Source: Agrococcus sediminis
GTDB lineage: Bacteria; Actinomycetota; Actinomycetes; Actinomycetales; Microbacteriaceae
Direction: 5' to 3'
NCBI RefSeq assembly: GCF_007923295.1
Contig: NZ_VOIR01000011.1
Coordinates: 62,001 to 126,000, forward strand
Length of the DNA stretch: 64,000 bases
The stretch's first letter is position 1. Every line of letters starts with the position of its first letter. The notes under the pieces are model-generated. The model ran no database searches and was not told the DNA's origin. It was given only the letters and a program-made list of their open reading frames with translations. Both the position numbers and the translations under genes were made by a program. Shown piece by piece: positions 35,290 to 43,399 of the stretch.

Positions 35290-35693
35290 TGCGCAAGAGC
35301 GCCACGACCATCCACCCCCAGCTGAGCCGCATCATCTCGGAGCTCGGCCACTACGACGAGCTCTTCGTCACCGACGCGGGCCTGCCCATCCCGCAGGACG
35401 CCGAGCGCGTCGACCTCGCCTACCGCAAGGGCGAGCCGCCGTTCCTCGACGTGCTCGACACGATCCTCGCCGAGATCGTCGTCGAGGGCGCCGTGATGCC
35501 CGCCGAGGTCGCCGAGGCGAGCCCGCACGTGCTCGCGGCGGTGCGCGAGCGGCTCGAGCCGTTCGGCATCGACGTGCAGCTCATCCCCCACGTCGACTAC
35601 AAGCGCCGCTCGCACGGCGCGCGCGCCTTCGTGCGCTCGGGCGAGTACACGCCCTACGCCAACGTCGCGCTCATCGCGGGCGTCGACTACTGA
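35289..35693 (+). CDS. rbsD: D-ribose pyranase
   Basis: 134 residues closely following E. coli RbsD: HPQLSRIISELGHYDELFVTD with the catalytic His near residue 20, AGLPIPQDAERVDLAY, and the C-terminal RSGEYTPYANVALIAGVDY, whose Tyr and Asn line the active site. It interconverts pyranose and furanose forms so the kinase gets its substrate. TGATG overlap with the kinase and two bases before the regulator gene. True RbsD features suggest ribose or a close analogue as one input of this operon. Confidence 0.92.
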   Translation: MRKSATTIHPQLSRIISELGHYDELFVTDAGLPIPQDAERVDLAYRKGEPPFLDVLDTILAEIVVEGAVMPAEVAEASPHVLAAVRERLEPFGIDVQLIPHVDYKRRSHGARAFVRSGEYTPYANVALIAGVDY

Positions 35694-35695
35694 CG

Positions 35696-36511
35696 ATGGC
35701 CGTCGACGCCGCCCCGAGACGTCGCCGCAGCACCGCCTCGCTGCCGTCGATCTCGATCGACCGCCGCTCGGCGCTGCCGATGTACGACCAGCTGCGCCGG
35801 CAGATCCTCGAGACGATCTCCGACGAGGGGCTCGAGCCCGGCGACCTGCTGCCGGGCGAGCTGCGCATGTGCGAGCTCTACGGCGTCTCGCGCACGGTCG
35901 TGCGCCAGGCGCTCGGCCAGCTCGAGCACGACGGCATCATCACGCGCGTGAAGGGCAAGGGCACCTTCGTCGCGCCGCAGAAGACCACCGAGACGCTCGC
36001 GAGCGGCCTCGCGGGCCTGTTCGAGGAGGTCGCCGCGCGCGGCGGCCACGTGCACAGCGAGGTGCTGCGGCTCGAGCGCGAGCCCGCCGACGAACGCGTC
36101 GCCGAGCAGCTGCGCTGCGCCCCCGGCACCGTCGTGGTCGCGCTCGAGCGGCTGCGCTTCGTCGACGGCGAGCCCTGGTCGCTCTCGACCACCTGGATGC
36201 CCGAGCACATCGGCGCGCACGTCTTCGGCGCCGAGCTCGCCGAGGGCTCCCTCTACGCGCTGCTCGCCGACCGCGGCATCCGCGCCGCGAGCGGCGTGCG
36301 CTCGGTCGAGGCGTCGGTGACGGATGCGCGCGAGGGCCAGCTGCTCGGCATCGGCCCCGGCAAGCCCGTGCTGCTGCTGCGCAGCGCCATGGTCGACGCG
36401 GCGGATCGGCCGATCGAGTACTTCCAGGCGCTGCACCGCGGCGACCGCACGCGCTTCGAGTTCCACCTCACGGCCGACGACGCGCGCGGACCGGTGTTCC
36501 TGACGCGCTGA
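35696..36511 (+). CDS. GntR family regulator, HutC/UTRA subfamily
   Basis: 271 residues. N-terminal winged helix LPMYDQLRRQILETI, MCELYGVSRTVVRQALGQLE and ITRVKGKGTFVAPQ (about residues 25-100); the remainder is a UTRA ligand-binding domain (EPADERVAEQLRC, FVDGEPWSLSTTWMP, ending FEFHLTADDARGPVF). UTRA regulators sense small sugars or sugar phosphates. It lies inside the operon with rbsK and rbsD upstream and a new promoter downstream. GTAATGACAGG occurs at both promoters of the region, so autoregulation of the whole regulon is likely. Confidence 0.9.
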   Translation: MAVDAAPRRRRSTASLPSISIDRRSALPMYDQLRRQILETISDEGLEPGDLLPGELRMCELYGVSRTVVRQALGQLEHDGIITRVKGKGTFVAPQKTTETLASGLAGLFEEVAARGGHVHSEVLRLEREPADERVAEQLRCAPGTVVVALERLRFVDGEPWSLSTTWMPEHIGAHVFGAELAEGSLYALLADRGIRAASGVRSVEASVTDAREGQLLGIGPGKPVLLLRSAMVDAADRPIEYFQALHRGDRTRFEFHLTADDARGPVFLTR

Positions 36512-36552
36512 GGAACGGCGACGCCGGGCCGACCCGGGGACGCCTGGCGCAA

Positions 36553-36568
36553 ACCTGTAATGACAGGT
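36553..36568 (+). promoter_or_regulatory. Palindromic GntR operator, site 2
   Basis: ACCTGTAATGACAGGT: perfect 6-bp arms around AATG, 41 bases after the regulator stop and 49 bases before the cupin isomerase GTG. Shares GTAATGACAGG with the site at 34246. Confidence 0.7.
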
Positions 36569-36616
36569 AGAGTCGTGGCGCGCCCGACGGAGCGCGCCAT
36601 CGACCGAGGAGACGCC

Positions 36617-37192
36617 GTGCCCGACTTCGCCACGCCCCCCATCAGCCCCTTCGCCATCCGCTTCGACGCCGAGGCGGCGACCCTCTCGCCCGAGGGCCCC
36701 ACGCTCGAGCGGCGCATGAGCGACCTCGAGGGCCTCTTCGCCGACCACGACGCGTGGCAGGCTGCCGTCGCCGACGGCGACCCGGTCGTCTACCGCGTGC
36801 AGTCGTCGCCCGTGCCGGAGGCCGACCGCGAGCTGCCGCAGTCGATCACGACCATCGAGCGCGGCACGACCGCGGGCGAGTGCTGGATGACGAAGGGCCA
36901 CCAGCACCCGAACCACCAGGGCGAGATCTACCTCGCCCTGCACGGCACGGGGGGCCTGCTCATGTTCGACGGCGACCGCGTCGAGTGGCTCGACATGACG
37001 CCCGGCACCATCGGCTACATCCCGCCGGGCTGGGCCCACCGCTCGGTCAACGTCGGCGACGAGCCCTACTCGTTCCTCGCCGTCTACCCGGGCGGCGCCG
37101 GCCACGACTACGGCTGGGTGCTCGAGCACGGCATGGGCAACCGCATCCACCGCACCGGCGACGGCTTCGCGCTGCGCCCCTACAGCGCCTGA
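36617..37192 (+). CDS. Cupin-type glucose-6-phosphate isomerase family protein
   Basis: 191 residues of the archaeal-type phosphoglucose isomerase cupin family. The metal site is in TKGHQHPNHQGEIYLALHGTGG (His, His, Glu; about residues 93-114) and the second cupin motif is PPGWAHRSVNVG (His near 145). GTG 36617 has GGAG seven bases upstream; an ATG at 36560 lies inside the operator and is rejected. The family interconverts aldose- and ketose-6-phosphates. In this operon it probably handles a hexose or pentose phosphate, not central glycolysis. Four bases before the FGGY kinase. Confidence 0.8.
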   Translation: MPDFATPPISPFAIRFDAEAATLSPEGPTLERRMSDLEGLFADHDAWQAAVADGDPVVYRVQSSPVPEADRELPQSITTIERGTTAGECWMTKGHQHPNHQGEIYLALHGTGGLLMFDGDRVEWLDMTPGTIGYIPPGWAHRSVNVGDEPYSFLAVYPGGAGHDYGWVLEHGMGNRIHRTGDGFALRPYSA

Positions 37193-37195
37193 CCC

Positions 37196-38686
37196 ATGCT
37201 GATCGCGCACGACCTCGGCACGACCGGCGACAAGGCCTCCCTGCACGACGACGACGGCCGGCTGCGCGCATCCGTCACGGTCGCCTACCCGGTGCGCTTC
37301 GCGGACGGCGGCATCGCCGAGCAGGACCCGCGCGACTGGGAGCGGGCGGTCGTCGAGGCGACCCGCTCGCTGCTCGAACGCACGGGCACCGACCCCGCGA
37401 CCGTCACCGGCCTCGTCGTCAGCGGCCAGATGATGGGCGCGGTGCTGCTCGACGAGCACTACGAGCCCGTGCGCCCGGCGATCATCTGGGCCGACACGCG
37501 CGCGCAGCCGCAGACCGAGCAGCTCGTCGACCGGCTCGGCGAGCGCGAGGCGTACGCGCTGCTCGGCCACCGGCTGAACCCGACGTACTCGATCGCCAAG
37601 GTCATGTGGGTGCGCGACCACGAGCCCGACGTGTACGACCGCGTGCGGTGGTTCTGCGTCGCGAAGGACTTCGTCGTGCACCGCCTCACCGGGCGCCTCG
37701 CGACCGAGCCGAGCGACGCATCCGCCACCAACGCCTTCGACCAAAAGGCGGGCACCTGGTCGCGCGCCGTCATCGACGCGGCCGGGCTCGACATCTCGAT
37801 CTTCCCCGACATCGTCGCCTCGACCGAGGTCGTCGGCACGCTCACCGACGACGCCGCTGCCGCGACGGGGCTCCCGAAGGGCACCCGCGTCGTGATGGGC
37901 GGCGGCGACGGCCCGATCGCCGCCGTCGGCGCCGGCGTCGTCGCGCCCGAGGACGGCGCGTACGTGTGCCTCGGCACCTCGTCGTGGATCTCGTTCTCGG
38001 CCGAGCAGCCGGTGCTCGACCCGAGCATGCGCACCTTCACCTTCGACCACGTCGTGCCCGGCCAGTACGTGCCGACCGCCACCATGCAGGCGGCGGGCGC
38101 GTCGGTGACCTGGATCAACGAGGTGCTCTCGCCCGAGCCCGACGGGCGCACGCTCTCGGAGCTCGTCGCGCAGGCCGACACCGACGACGCGGCCACCGGC
38201 GGCCTCTACTTCCTCCCCTACCTCCTCGGCGAGCGCGCCCCGCGCTGGAACCCCGACGCGCGCGGCGCCTTCGTCGGCATCGGCAGGCACCACGGCAGGG
38301 CGCACCTCGCGCGCGCCGTCCTCGAGGGCGTCGCCTTCAACCTCGCCGTCTGCATCGACGCGTTCCGCGAGTCGGGCTCGACGATCGACCGCATCGACGC
38401 GGTCGGCGGCGGCGCCGCGAGCGACGCCTGGCTGCAGATCATGGCGGATGTGTGGGGCGTGCCCGTGCGCCGCCGCTCGGTGGTCGAGGAGGCCAACAGC
38501 CTCGGCGCAGCGGTGGTCGGTGCGGTGGGCCTGGGGCTCGTCGACTCCTTCGCGGCGGCCCGCGACCTGTCGGAGGTCACCGCCGAGTTCGTGCCCGACG
38601 CCGGGCGCCACGACCAGTACCGACAGCGGCTCGGGCGCTTCGACGAGGCCTACGCCGCGCTCGAGCCGTGGTTCGGCGCGCACTGA
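37196..38686 (+). CDS. FGGY family carbohydrate kinase (xylulokinase-like)
   Basis: 496 residues. MLIAHDLGTTGDKASLHDD is the phosphate loop, with GDK where most family members have SxK/R; VSGQMMGAVLLDE, WADTRAQPQTEQLVDRLG, VMGGGDGPIAAVGAGVV and VGGGAASDAWLQIMADVWG complete the two FGGY domains. The sugar class is uncertain: the DLGTTGDKA branch lies near xylulokinase and autoinducer-2 kinase relatives. One-base overlap with the following dehydrogenase gene. It phosphorylates a ketose, polyol or sugar acid of the orphan pathway. Confidence 0.85.
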   Translation: MLIAHDLGTTGDKASLHDDDGRLRASVTVAYPVRFADGGIAEQDPRDWERAVVEATRSLLERTGTDPATVTGLVVSGQMMGAVLLDEHYEPVRPAIIWADTRAQPQTEQLVDRLGEREAYALLGHRLNPTYSIAKVMWVRDHEPDVYDRVRWFCVAKDFVVHRLTGRLATEPSDASATNAFDQKAGTWSRAVIDAAGLDISIFPDIVASTEVVGTLTDDAAAATGLPKGTRVVMGGGDGPIAAVGAGVVAPEDGAYVCLGTSSWISFSAEQPVLDPSMRTFTFDHVVPGQYVPTATMQAAGASVTWINEVLSPEPDGRTLSELVAQADTDDAATGGLYFLPYLLGERAPRWNPDARGAFVGIGRHHGRAHLARAVLEGVAFNLAVCIDAFRESGSTIDRIDAVGGGAASDAWLQIMADVWGVPVRRRSVVEEANSLGAAVVGAVGLGLVDSFAAARDLSEVTAEFVPDAGRHDQYRQRLGRFDEAYAALEPWFGAH

Positions 38687-39681
38687 TGGCGACGATCCTC
38701 GCGACGAGCCGCTCCTTCGGCGACGGCAGCCGCGACCTCGTCGGCGAGCTCGAGCGCGCCGGCCACACCGTGCTGCGCGGGCCGAGCGACCACGGGCTCG
38801 ACGCGCTGCGCGAGGCGCTCGCGGTCGCCGACGCCTGGATCGCCGGCACAGGCCCCGTGACGGCCGAGCACCTCGACGCCGCGCCGCGGCTGCGAGTCGT
38901 CGCCCGCTACGGCGTCGGCACGGAGGCGGTCGATGTCGCCGCGGCCACCGCGCGCGGCATCCTCGTCACGAACACCCCGGGCGCGAACTCCGACGCGGTC
39001 GCCGACCACGCGGTCGCCCTCATGCTCGCCGCGCTGCGCTCGATCGCGCACGGCGACCGGCAGGTGCGGCGCGGCGACTGGCGGGCGGTGCGCGGGCGCG
39101 AGCTCGGCGCCCTCACCGTCGGCATCGTCGGGTTCGGCCGCATCGGCCGGGGCGTCGCGCGCCGGCTCGGCGGCTTCGGCTCGCGCATCGTCGCGACCGA
39201 TCCCATGCTCACCGACGAGCAGGTGCGGGACGGCGGCGCCGAGCCGCTCGACCTCGCGGCCATGGCCCGGGAGTGCGGCCTCATCACCCTGCACGCGCCC
39301 GGCGGCCAGACGCTCGTCGACGCCGGCTGGCTCGCCGGGGTCGCGCGGCCGCTCGTGCTCGTGAACACCGCCCGCGCCGACCTCGTCGACGAGGCCGCGC
39401 TCGCCGAGGCGCTCCGCGACGGGCGCGTCGCCGCCTTCGCGGCCGACACGCTCGCCGGCGACACGGCGGGCACCGCCTCCCCGCTGCTCGCCGACGACCT
39501 CGCCGACCGCGTCACCCTCACGCCGCACCTCGGGGCGCAGACCGTCGAGGCGGTCGACGGCATGGGCTCCATCGCCGTCGCCAACGCGCTCGCCGCGCTC
39601 GAGGGCATCGCCCCGCCGAACCCCGTGAACGACCCCGACCCCGCCGCGCTCGCCGCGCGGCGCCGAGAGGAGCAGGCATGA
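38686..39681 (+). CDS. D-isomer-specific 2-hydroxyacid dehydrogenase (phosphoglycerate dehydrogenase-like)
   Basis: 331 residues. NAD-binding GIVGFGRIGRGVARRLG (about residues 142-158), the catalytic arginine region VLVNTARADLVDEAAL (about 222-237), an acidic residue further on (AADTL) and the catalytic His in LTPHLGAQTVEAVDGM (about 281). N-terminal lid: VVARYGVGTEAVDVAAA. It oxidises a 2-hydroxyacid or reduces a 2-keto acid. The substrate is probably a sugar acid or phospho-sugar acid of this operon. Note NTARAD in place of the usual NTARG. ATGA overlap with the aldolase gene. Confidence 0.88.
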   Translation: MATILATSRSFGDGSRDLVGELERAGHTVLRGPSDHGLDALREALAVADAWIAGTGPVTAEHLDAAPRLRVVARYGVGTEAVDVAAATARGILVTNTPGANSDAVADHAVALMLAALRSIAHGDRQVRRGDWRAVRGRELGALTVGIVGFGRIGRGVARRLGGFGSRIVATDPMLTDEQVRDGGAEPLDLAAMARECGLITLHAPGGQTLVDAGWLAGVARPLVLVNTARADLVDEAALAEALRDGRVAAFAADTLAGDTAGTASPLLADDLADRVTLTPHLGAQTVEAVDGMGSIAVANALAALEGIAPPNPVNDPDPAALAARRREEQA

Positions 39682-40334
39682 GCGTCCATGCCCCCACCGA
39701 CCGCCTCGATGCCGTGCGCAGCGCCGGCGTGCTCGCCGTGCTGCGCGCGCCCGACGCCGAGCGCGCGGTGCAGGCCGCCGCCGCCCTCGTCCGCGGCGGC
39801 GTCACCGGCATCGAGGTCACGTACTCGACGCCCGACGCCGCGGCCGTGATCGCCGAGCTGCGGCGCCGCCACGGCGACGCGGCGCTCGTCGGCGCCGGCA
39901 CCGTCACGACCCCGGCGCAGGCCGAGGAGTCGGCCGCTGCCGGGGCGCAGTTCCTCGTCGCCCCCGGCACGCTGCCCGACCTCGCGCGGGCGATGCTCGG
40001 CACGGGGCTGACGACCATGACGGGCGCCATGACGCCCACCGAGGTCATGGGCGCGATGGCGCTCGGCGTCGACGTCGTGAAGGTCTTCCCCGCCTCGCTC
40101 GGCGGCCCAGGGTTCCTCAAGGCGCTCCGCGAGCCGTTCGCCGACGCGGTGCTCATGCCCACGGGCGGCGTCACCGCCGAGAACCTCGCCGAGTTCCTCG
40201 CCGCCGGCGCGATCGCGGTGGGGGCGGGCGGCGACCTCCTGGTCCGCGACGCCCTCGCGGCGCAGAACTGGGACGCGATCGAGGCGCGCGCCCGCGACTA
40301 CGCGTCGGCGCTCGAGGCGGCGAGGCGCGCATGA
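39678..40334 (+). CDS. KDPG/KHG-type aldolase (2-keto-3-deoxy-6-phosphogluconate aldolase family)
   Basis: 218 residues of the class I Eda family. Visible are AVLRAPDAERAVQAA with the substrate Arg, GIEVTYSTPDAA with the catalytic Glu (about residue 43), GAGTVTTPAQA, and the Schiff-base lysine in VDVVKVFPASLGGPGF (about Lys135). Cleaves 2-keto-3-deoxy sugar acids (phosphorylated or not) to pyruvate and an aldehyde. In the operon, the preceding dehydrogenase and kinase could provide such an acid. ATGA overlaps on both sides. Confidence 0.92.
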   Translation: MSVHAPTDRLDAVRSAGVLAVLRAPDAERAVQAAAALVRGGVTGIEVTYSTPDAAAVIAELRRRHGDAALVGAGTVTTPAQAEESAAAGAQFLVAPGTLPDLARAMLGTGLTTMTGAMTPTEVMGAMALGVDVVKVFPASLGGPGFLKALREPFADAVLMPTGGVTAENLAEFLAAGAIAVGAGGDLLVRDALAAQNWDAIEARARDYASALEAARRA

Positions 40335-41242
40335 GCGGCCGCATGGGCTTCGTCGGCGTCTCGACCCGGTCGTCGTCGATCATGGCGATCTTCCCCGTCT
40401 GGGCCGACATCCTCGGGCTCCCCACGCGCGAGCTCGAGGGGCACGACCTGCCGCTCGACGCGACCCGCGAGCAGTACCGCGCGCTCGTCGAGGCCATCCG
40501 CGACGACCCCGCGCACCGGGGGGCGCTCGTGACGACGCACAAGATGGCGCTCTACGCGGCTGCCCACGACCTCTTCGACGAGCTCGACGACTTCGCGCGC
40601 GCGTGCGGCGAGGTCTCGAGCATCGCCAAGCGCGACGGGCGACTGCTCGGGCACGCGAAGGATCCGATCACCGCCGGCCTCGCGCTCGACGAGTTCCTGG
40701 CCCCGGATGCGTTCGGCGGCGTCCGCGACGCCGTCGTGCTCGGGGCGGGCGGTGCGGGCCTGGCCCTCACCTGGCGCCTCGCCGAGCGCGACGACCGGCC
40801 GCGGCGCATCCTCGTCACCGACACGAGCCGCGAGCGGCTCGACCACCTGGCCGCCGTGCACGCCTCGCGCGGCACCGATCCGGCGCTCCTGACCCTGCTC
40901 GAGGCGACGCCCGACGCGACCCGCGCGGCGCTCGCCGAGGCGCCGGAGGGCAGCCTCGTCGTGAACGCCTCCGGGCTCGGGAAGGACCGGCCGGGCTCGC
41001 CCGTGCCCGACGGGGCGGTCTTCCCTCGGCGGGCGGTCGTCTGGGAGTTCAACTACCGCGGCAGCCTCGAGTTCCTGCACCAGGCGCGCGCGCAGCAGGC
41101 CGAGCGCGAGCTGACGGTCGTCGACGGCTGGCGCTACTTCATCCACGGCTGGACCCAGGTGATCGGCGAGGTCTTCGCGATCGAGATGACGCCGGCGCTC
41201 GTCGAGCGCCTCGCGGTCGCCGCCGAGCCGTTCCGCGCATGA
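40331..41242 (+). CDS. Shikimate dehydrogenase-like protein (AroE fold) in a sugar operon
   Basis: 303 residues, close to AroE/YdiB length. The substrate-binding N-terminal domain has the catalytic lysine in GALVTTHKMALY (about Lys77) and the aspartate in GHAKDPITAG (about Asp113); the Rossmann half begins VVLGAGGAGLALTWRL (about 135-150). Both catalytic residues of shikimate dehydrogenase are kept, but the N-terminal sugar/ring-recognition segment differs (VSTRSSSIMAIFPVWAD). No other shikimate-pathway gene is near. It probably oxidises a cyclic or open-chain polyol acid of this pathway; true shikimate or quinate use is not excluded. Confidence 0.8.
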   Translation: MSGRMGFVGVSTRSSSIMAIFPVWADILGLPTRELEGHDLPLDATREQYRALVEAIRDDPAHRGALVTTHKMALYAAAHDLFDELDDFARACGEVSSIAKRDGRLLGHAKDPITAGLALDEFLAPDAFGGVRDAVVLGAGGAGLALTWRLAERDDRPRRILVTDTSRERLDHLAAVHASRGTDPALLTLLEATPDATRAALAEAPEGSLVVNASGLGKDRPGSPVPDGAVFPRRAVVWEFNYRGSLEFLHQARAQQAERELTVVDGWRYFIHGWTQVIGEVFAIEMTPALVERLAVAAEPFRA

Positions 41243-42186
41243 CCGTCGTCCGCACCGTGCTCGGCGACGTCGAGCCGGCGGCCCTCGGCGCGGTCGACGC
41301 GCACGAGCACCTCTTCCAGGTCTCGCCGCTCCTGCCGGGCGACGAGCTCGACGACCCGGAGCGCTCCCGCCAGGAGGCGGCGAGCCTGCGCGGCAGCGGC
41401 GTCGCGGCGATGATCGACGCGACGCCCATCGGGCTCGGGCGCCGGCCGGCCGAGGTCGCGGCCATCAGCGCGGCGACCGGCCTCGGCGTCGTCGCGAGCA
41501 CCGGCATCCACCGCGAGGCCCACTACGGCGCCGAGCACCCGCTGCGCGGCTGGGACGCCGAGCGCCGTGCCGCGGCGTTCGTGCGCGATCTCGTGGAGGG
41601 GATGCCGGAGCACGACGGGCCGGACGCGGGCCCCGCGCTCCACGAGGGCGAGCCCGTGCGCGCCGGCCTCATCAAGACCGGCATCGGCTACTGGTCGATC
41701 GTGCCCTTCGAGCGCGCCACCCTCGTGGCGGCCGCGATCGCGCACGCCGAGACGGGCGCGGCGATCATGGTGCACCTCGAGCACGGCAGCGCGGGCCACG
41801 AGGTGCTCGACCTGCTCGAGCGCCTCGGCGTCGCACCGGCGCGCGTCATGCTCGCGCACGCCGACCGGCTCATCGACCCCGGCCACCACGCCGAGCTGCT
41901 CGCGCGCGGCTGCGCGCTCGGCTACGACGGCATGGCGCGGTGGCGCGACCGCAGCGACCACGAGCTGCTCGAGCTCACCGCCGCGGTCGTCGAGCGCGGC
42001 TTCGACCGCATCCTGCTCGGCGGCGACGTCGCCCGCGCGTCGCGCTACGTCGCCTACGGCGGCATGCCCGGCCTCGCCTACCTCGGCGCGCGCTACCTGC
42101 CGAGGCTGCGCGAGCGCATCGGCGACGAGGTCGTCGAGCGGATGCTCGTGGCCCACCCGCGCGCGCTGCTCGCGATCCGCGGCTGA
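41239..42186 (+). CDS. Phosphotriesterase-family (COG1735) lactonase candidate
   Basis: 315 residues, TIM barrel with a binuclear metal site: DAHEHLFQ (HxH, about residues 16-18), the bridging lysine in AGLIKTGIGYW (about Lys139), MVHLEHGSAGHEV (His near 172), MLAHADRLIDPGHH (His near 200) and LLGGDVARASRY (Asp near 258). COG1735 members include lactonases for phosphorylated aldonolactones as well as promiscuous phosphotriesterases. Last gene of the operon (ATGA overlap), before a strong terminator. A lactone-opening step beside dehydrogenases and a keto-deoxy acid aldolase makes chemical sense. Substrate unknown. Confidence 0.83.
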   Translation: MTVVRTVLGDVEPAALGAVDAHEHLFQVSPLLPGDELDDPERSRQEAASLRGSGVAAMIDATPIGLGRRPAEVAAISAATGLGVVASTGIHREAHYGAEHPLRGWDAERRAAAFVRDLVEGMPEHDGPDAGPALHEGEPVRAGLIKTGIGYWSIVPFERATLVAAAIAHAETGAAIMVHLEHGSAGHEVLDLLERLGVAPARVMLAHADRLIDPGHHAELLARGCALGYDGMARWRDRSDHELLELTAAVVERGFDRILLGGDVARASRYVAYGGMPGLAYLGARYLPRLRERIGDEVVERMLVAHPRALLAIRG

Positions 42187-42216
42187 GCCGCTGCCCGTGC
42201 GGTCCGCGCACGCGGA

Positions 42217-42242
42217 AGCCCCCGGCCTGGCGGCCGGGGGCT
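42217..42242. terminator. Bidirectional terminator between the orphan operon and the ABC importer
   Basis: AGCCCCCGGCC and GGCCGGGGGCT (11-bp perfect arms) around TGGC, between convergent stops at 42186 and 42278. Strong in both directions. Confidence 0.88.
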
Positions 42243-42277
42243 CCTGCGTCTGCCGGTCGTGGACGACCGTCAGTCGA

Positions 42278-43276
42278 TCACTCGTAGAGGACCGCTGCGA
42301 TCTCCGGGTCCTCGAGGTTCTCGGCGTCGTACCAGTACGAGCCGGTGTCGGTGAAGTCGTCGAGCTCCTCGCCGTTGATGGCGGCGACGGCGTTCTCGAC
42401 CACCGTGCGGCCGATGCCGATCGGGTCCTGCGTGATCGCGCCGGCCATGACGCCGTTGCGGATCGCGTCGACCTGGGCGGCGCCCGAGTCGAAGCCGACG
42501 ATGGTGAGCTCGCCGGCCGGCAGGCCCAGCTCGGTCACGGCGTTCACGATGCCGATCGCCGAGCCCTCGTTCGTGCCGTAGAGGCCGACGAGGTCGGGGT
42601 GCGCGGCGATCATCGCCTTCGCGATGTCGGCCGAGCGGAGGTGGTCGCCATCGCCGTACTGGATGTCGACGATCTCGATGTCGGGGTAGTTCGCCTCGAT
42701 CTCCTCGACGAAGCCGTCGCGGCGCTCGACACCGGTCGAGTTGATCTGGCTGTGGCCGACGATGCCGACCTGGCCCTCGCCGCCGATCAGCTCGGCCATG
42801 TTCTGCGCCGCGAGCGCGCCCGCGGCCATCGAGTCGGTCGCGGCCAGGTTCTGGCCGTACTCGCTCTCGCAGCCGGCGTCGAACTCCACGATGGGGATGC
42901 CGGCGCTCTCGGCCGCCTCGTAGAGCGGGATGCACGCCTGCGGGTCGAGCGCGGCGTAGCCGATCGCGTCGGGGCCGCGGTCGATCGCCGCCTGCAGCAT
43001 CTGCAGCTGCGCGTCGATCTCGGTCTCGGCGGCGGGGCCCTCGAAGGTGACCTCGACGCCGAGCTCCTCGGCGGCCTCCTCGGCGCCGGTGCGCACGGCC
43101 TGCCAGAACTGGTGCTGGAAGCCCTTCGACACCAGTGCGATCTGCAGCGTCTCGCCGTCGCCGCCCGCCTCGGGCTCGCCCGACGTCGCCGGGGCGCCTC
43201 CGCCCGAGCAGCCGGCGAGCGCGAGCGCGAACGTGGCCGCGCCGGCGACGAGCGCCGTCCTCTTGCTGAACCTCAT
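42278..43276 (-). CDS. Sugar ABC transporter substrate-binding lipoprotein
   Basis: 332 residues. Lipobox ALAGC with Cys23 after a hydrophobic signal, then a Gly/Glu-rich linker and a type I periplasmic-binding-protein domain: LQIALVSKGFQHQFWQAVRTG (about residues 44-64), AIDRGPDAIGYAALDPQACI, GHSQINSTGVERRDGF and GTNEGSAIGIVNAV. HQFWQAVRTGAEEAAEE is typical of ribose/allose-type binding proteins. Last gene of the leftward importer operon, 123 bases after the permease. Ligand not determinable; the nearby isomerase/kinase pair or the orphan operon are the likely users. Confidence 0.9.
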   Translation of the reverse strand: MRFSKRTALVAGAATFALALAGCSGGGAPATSGEPEAGGDGETLQIALVSKGFQHQFWQAVRTGAEEAAEELGVEVTFEGPAAETEIDAQLQMLQAAIDRGPDAIGYAALDPQACIPLYEAAESAGIPIVEFDAGCESEYGQNLAATDSMAAGALAAQNMAELIGGEGQVGIVGHSQINSTGVERRDGFVEEIEANYPDIEIVDIQYGDGDHLRSADIAKAMIAAHPDLVGLYGTNEGSAIGIVNAVTELGLPAGELTIVGFDSGAAQVDAIRNGVMAGAITQDPIGIGRTVVENAVAAINGEELDDFTDTGSYWYDAENLEDPEIAAVLYE

Positions 43277-43341
43277 GGAAACTCCGTTGTCTCTGCGCCG
43301 ATCGCTCGGCGTCCTGTCACTGCTGGCTGTGCCTGGGTGGT

Positions 43342-43357
43342 GCCGGAGTGCTCCGGC
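43342..43357 (-). repeat. Short hairpin between permease and binding-protein genes
   Basis: GCCGGAG and CTCCGGC arms with a two-base centre, in a 123-base gap that also holds a looser GGCGGC/GCCGCC pair near 43370. Possibly a processing or partial-termination signal before the binding-protein gene. Confidence 0.35.
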
Positions 43358-43399
43358 GACGCGAGGCGGCTGGCACGGCCGCCGCGCGGGGCTTTGGGG

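Noticed and set aside
36560-36616. ATG-initiated extension of the cupin isomerase
   Set aside because: The ATG sits inside the palindromic operator and has no ribosome site; the GTG at 36617 has GGAG at the correct distance.
37196-38686. Assignment of the FGGY kinase as xylulokinase
   Set aside because: No xylose isomerase is near, the phosphate loop is GDK-type, and the operon lacks other xylose genes, so a specific name is not supported.
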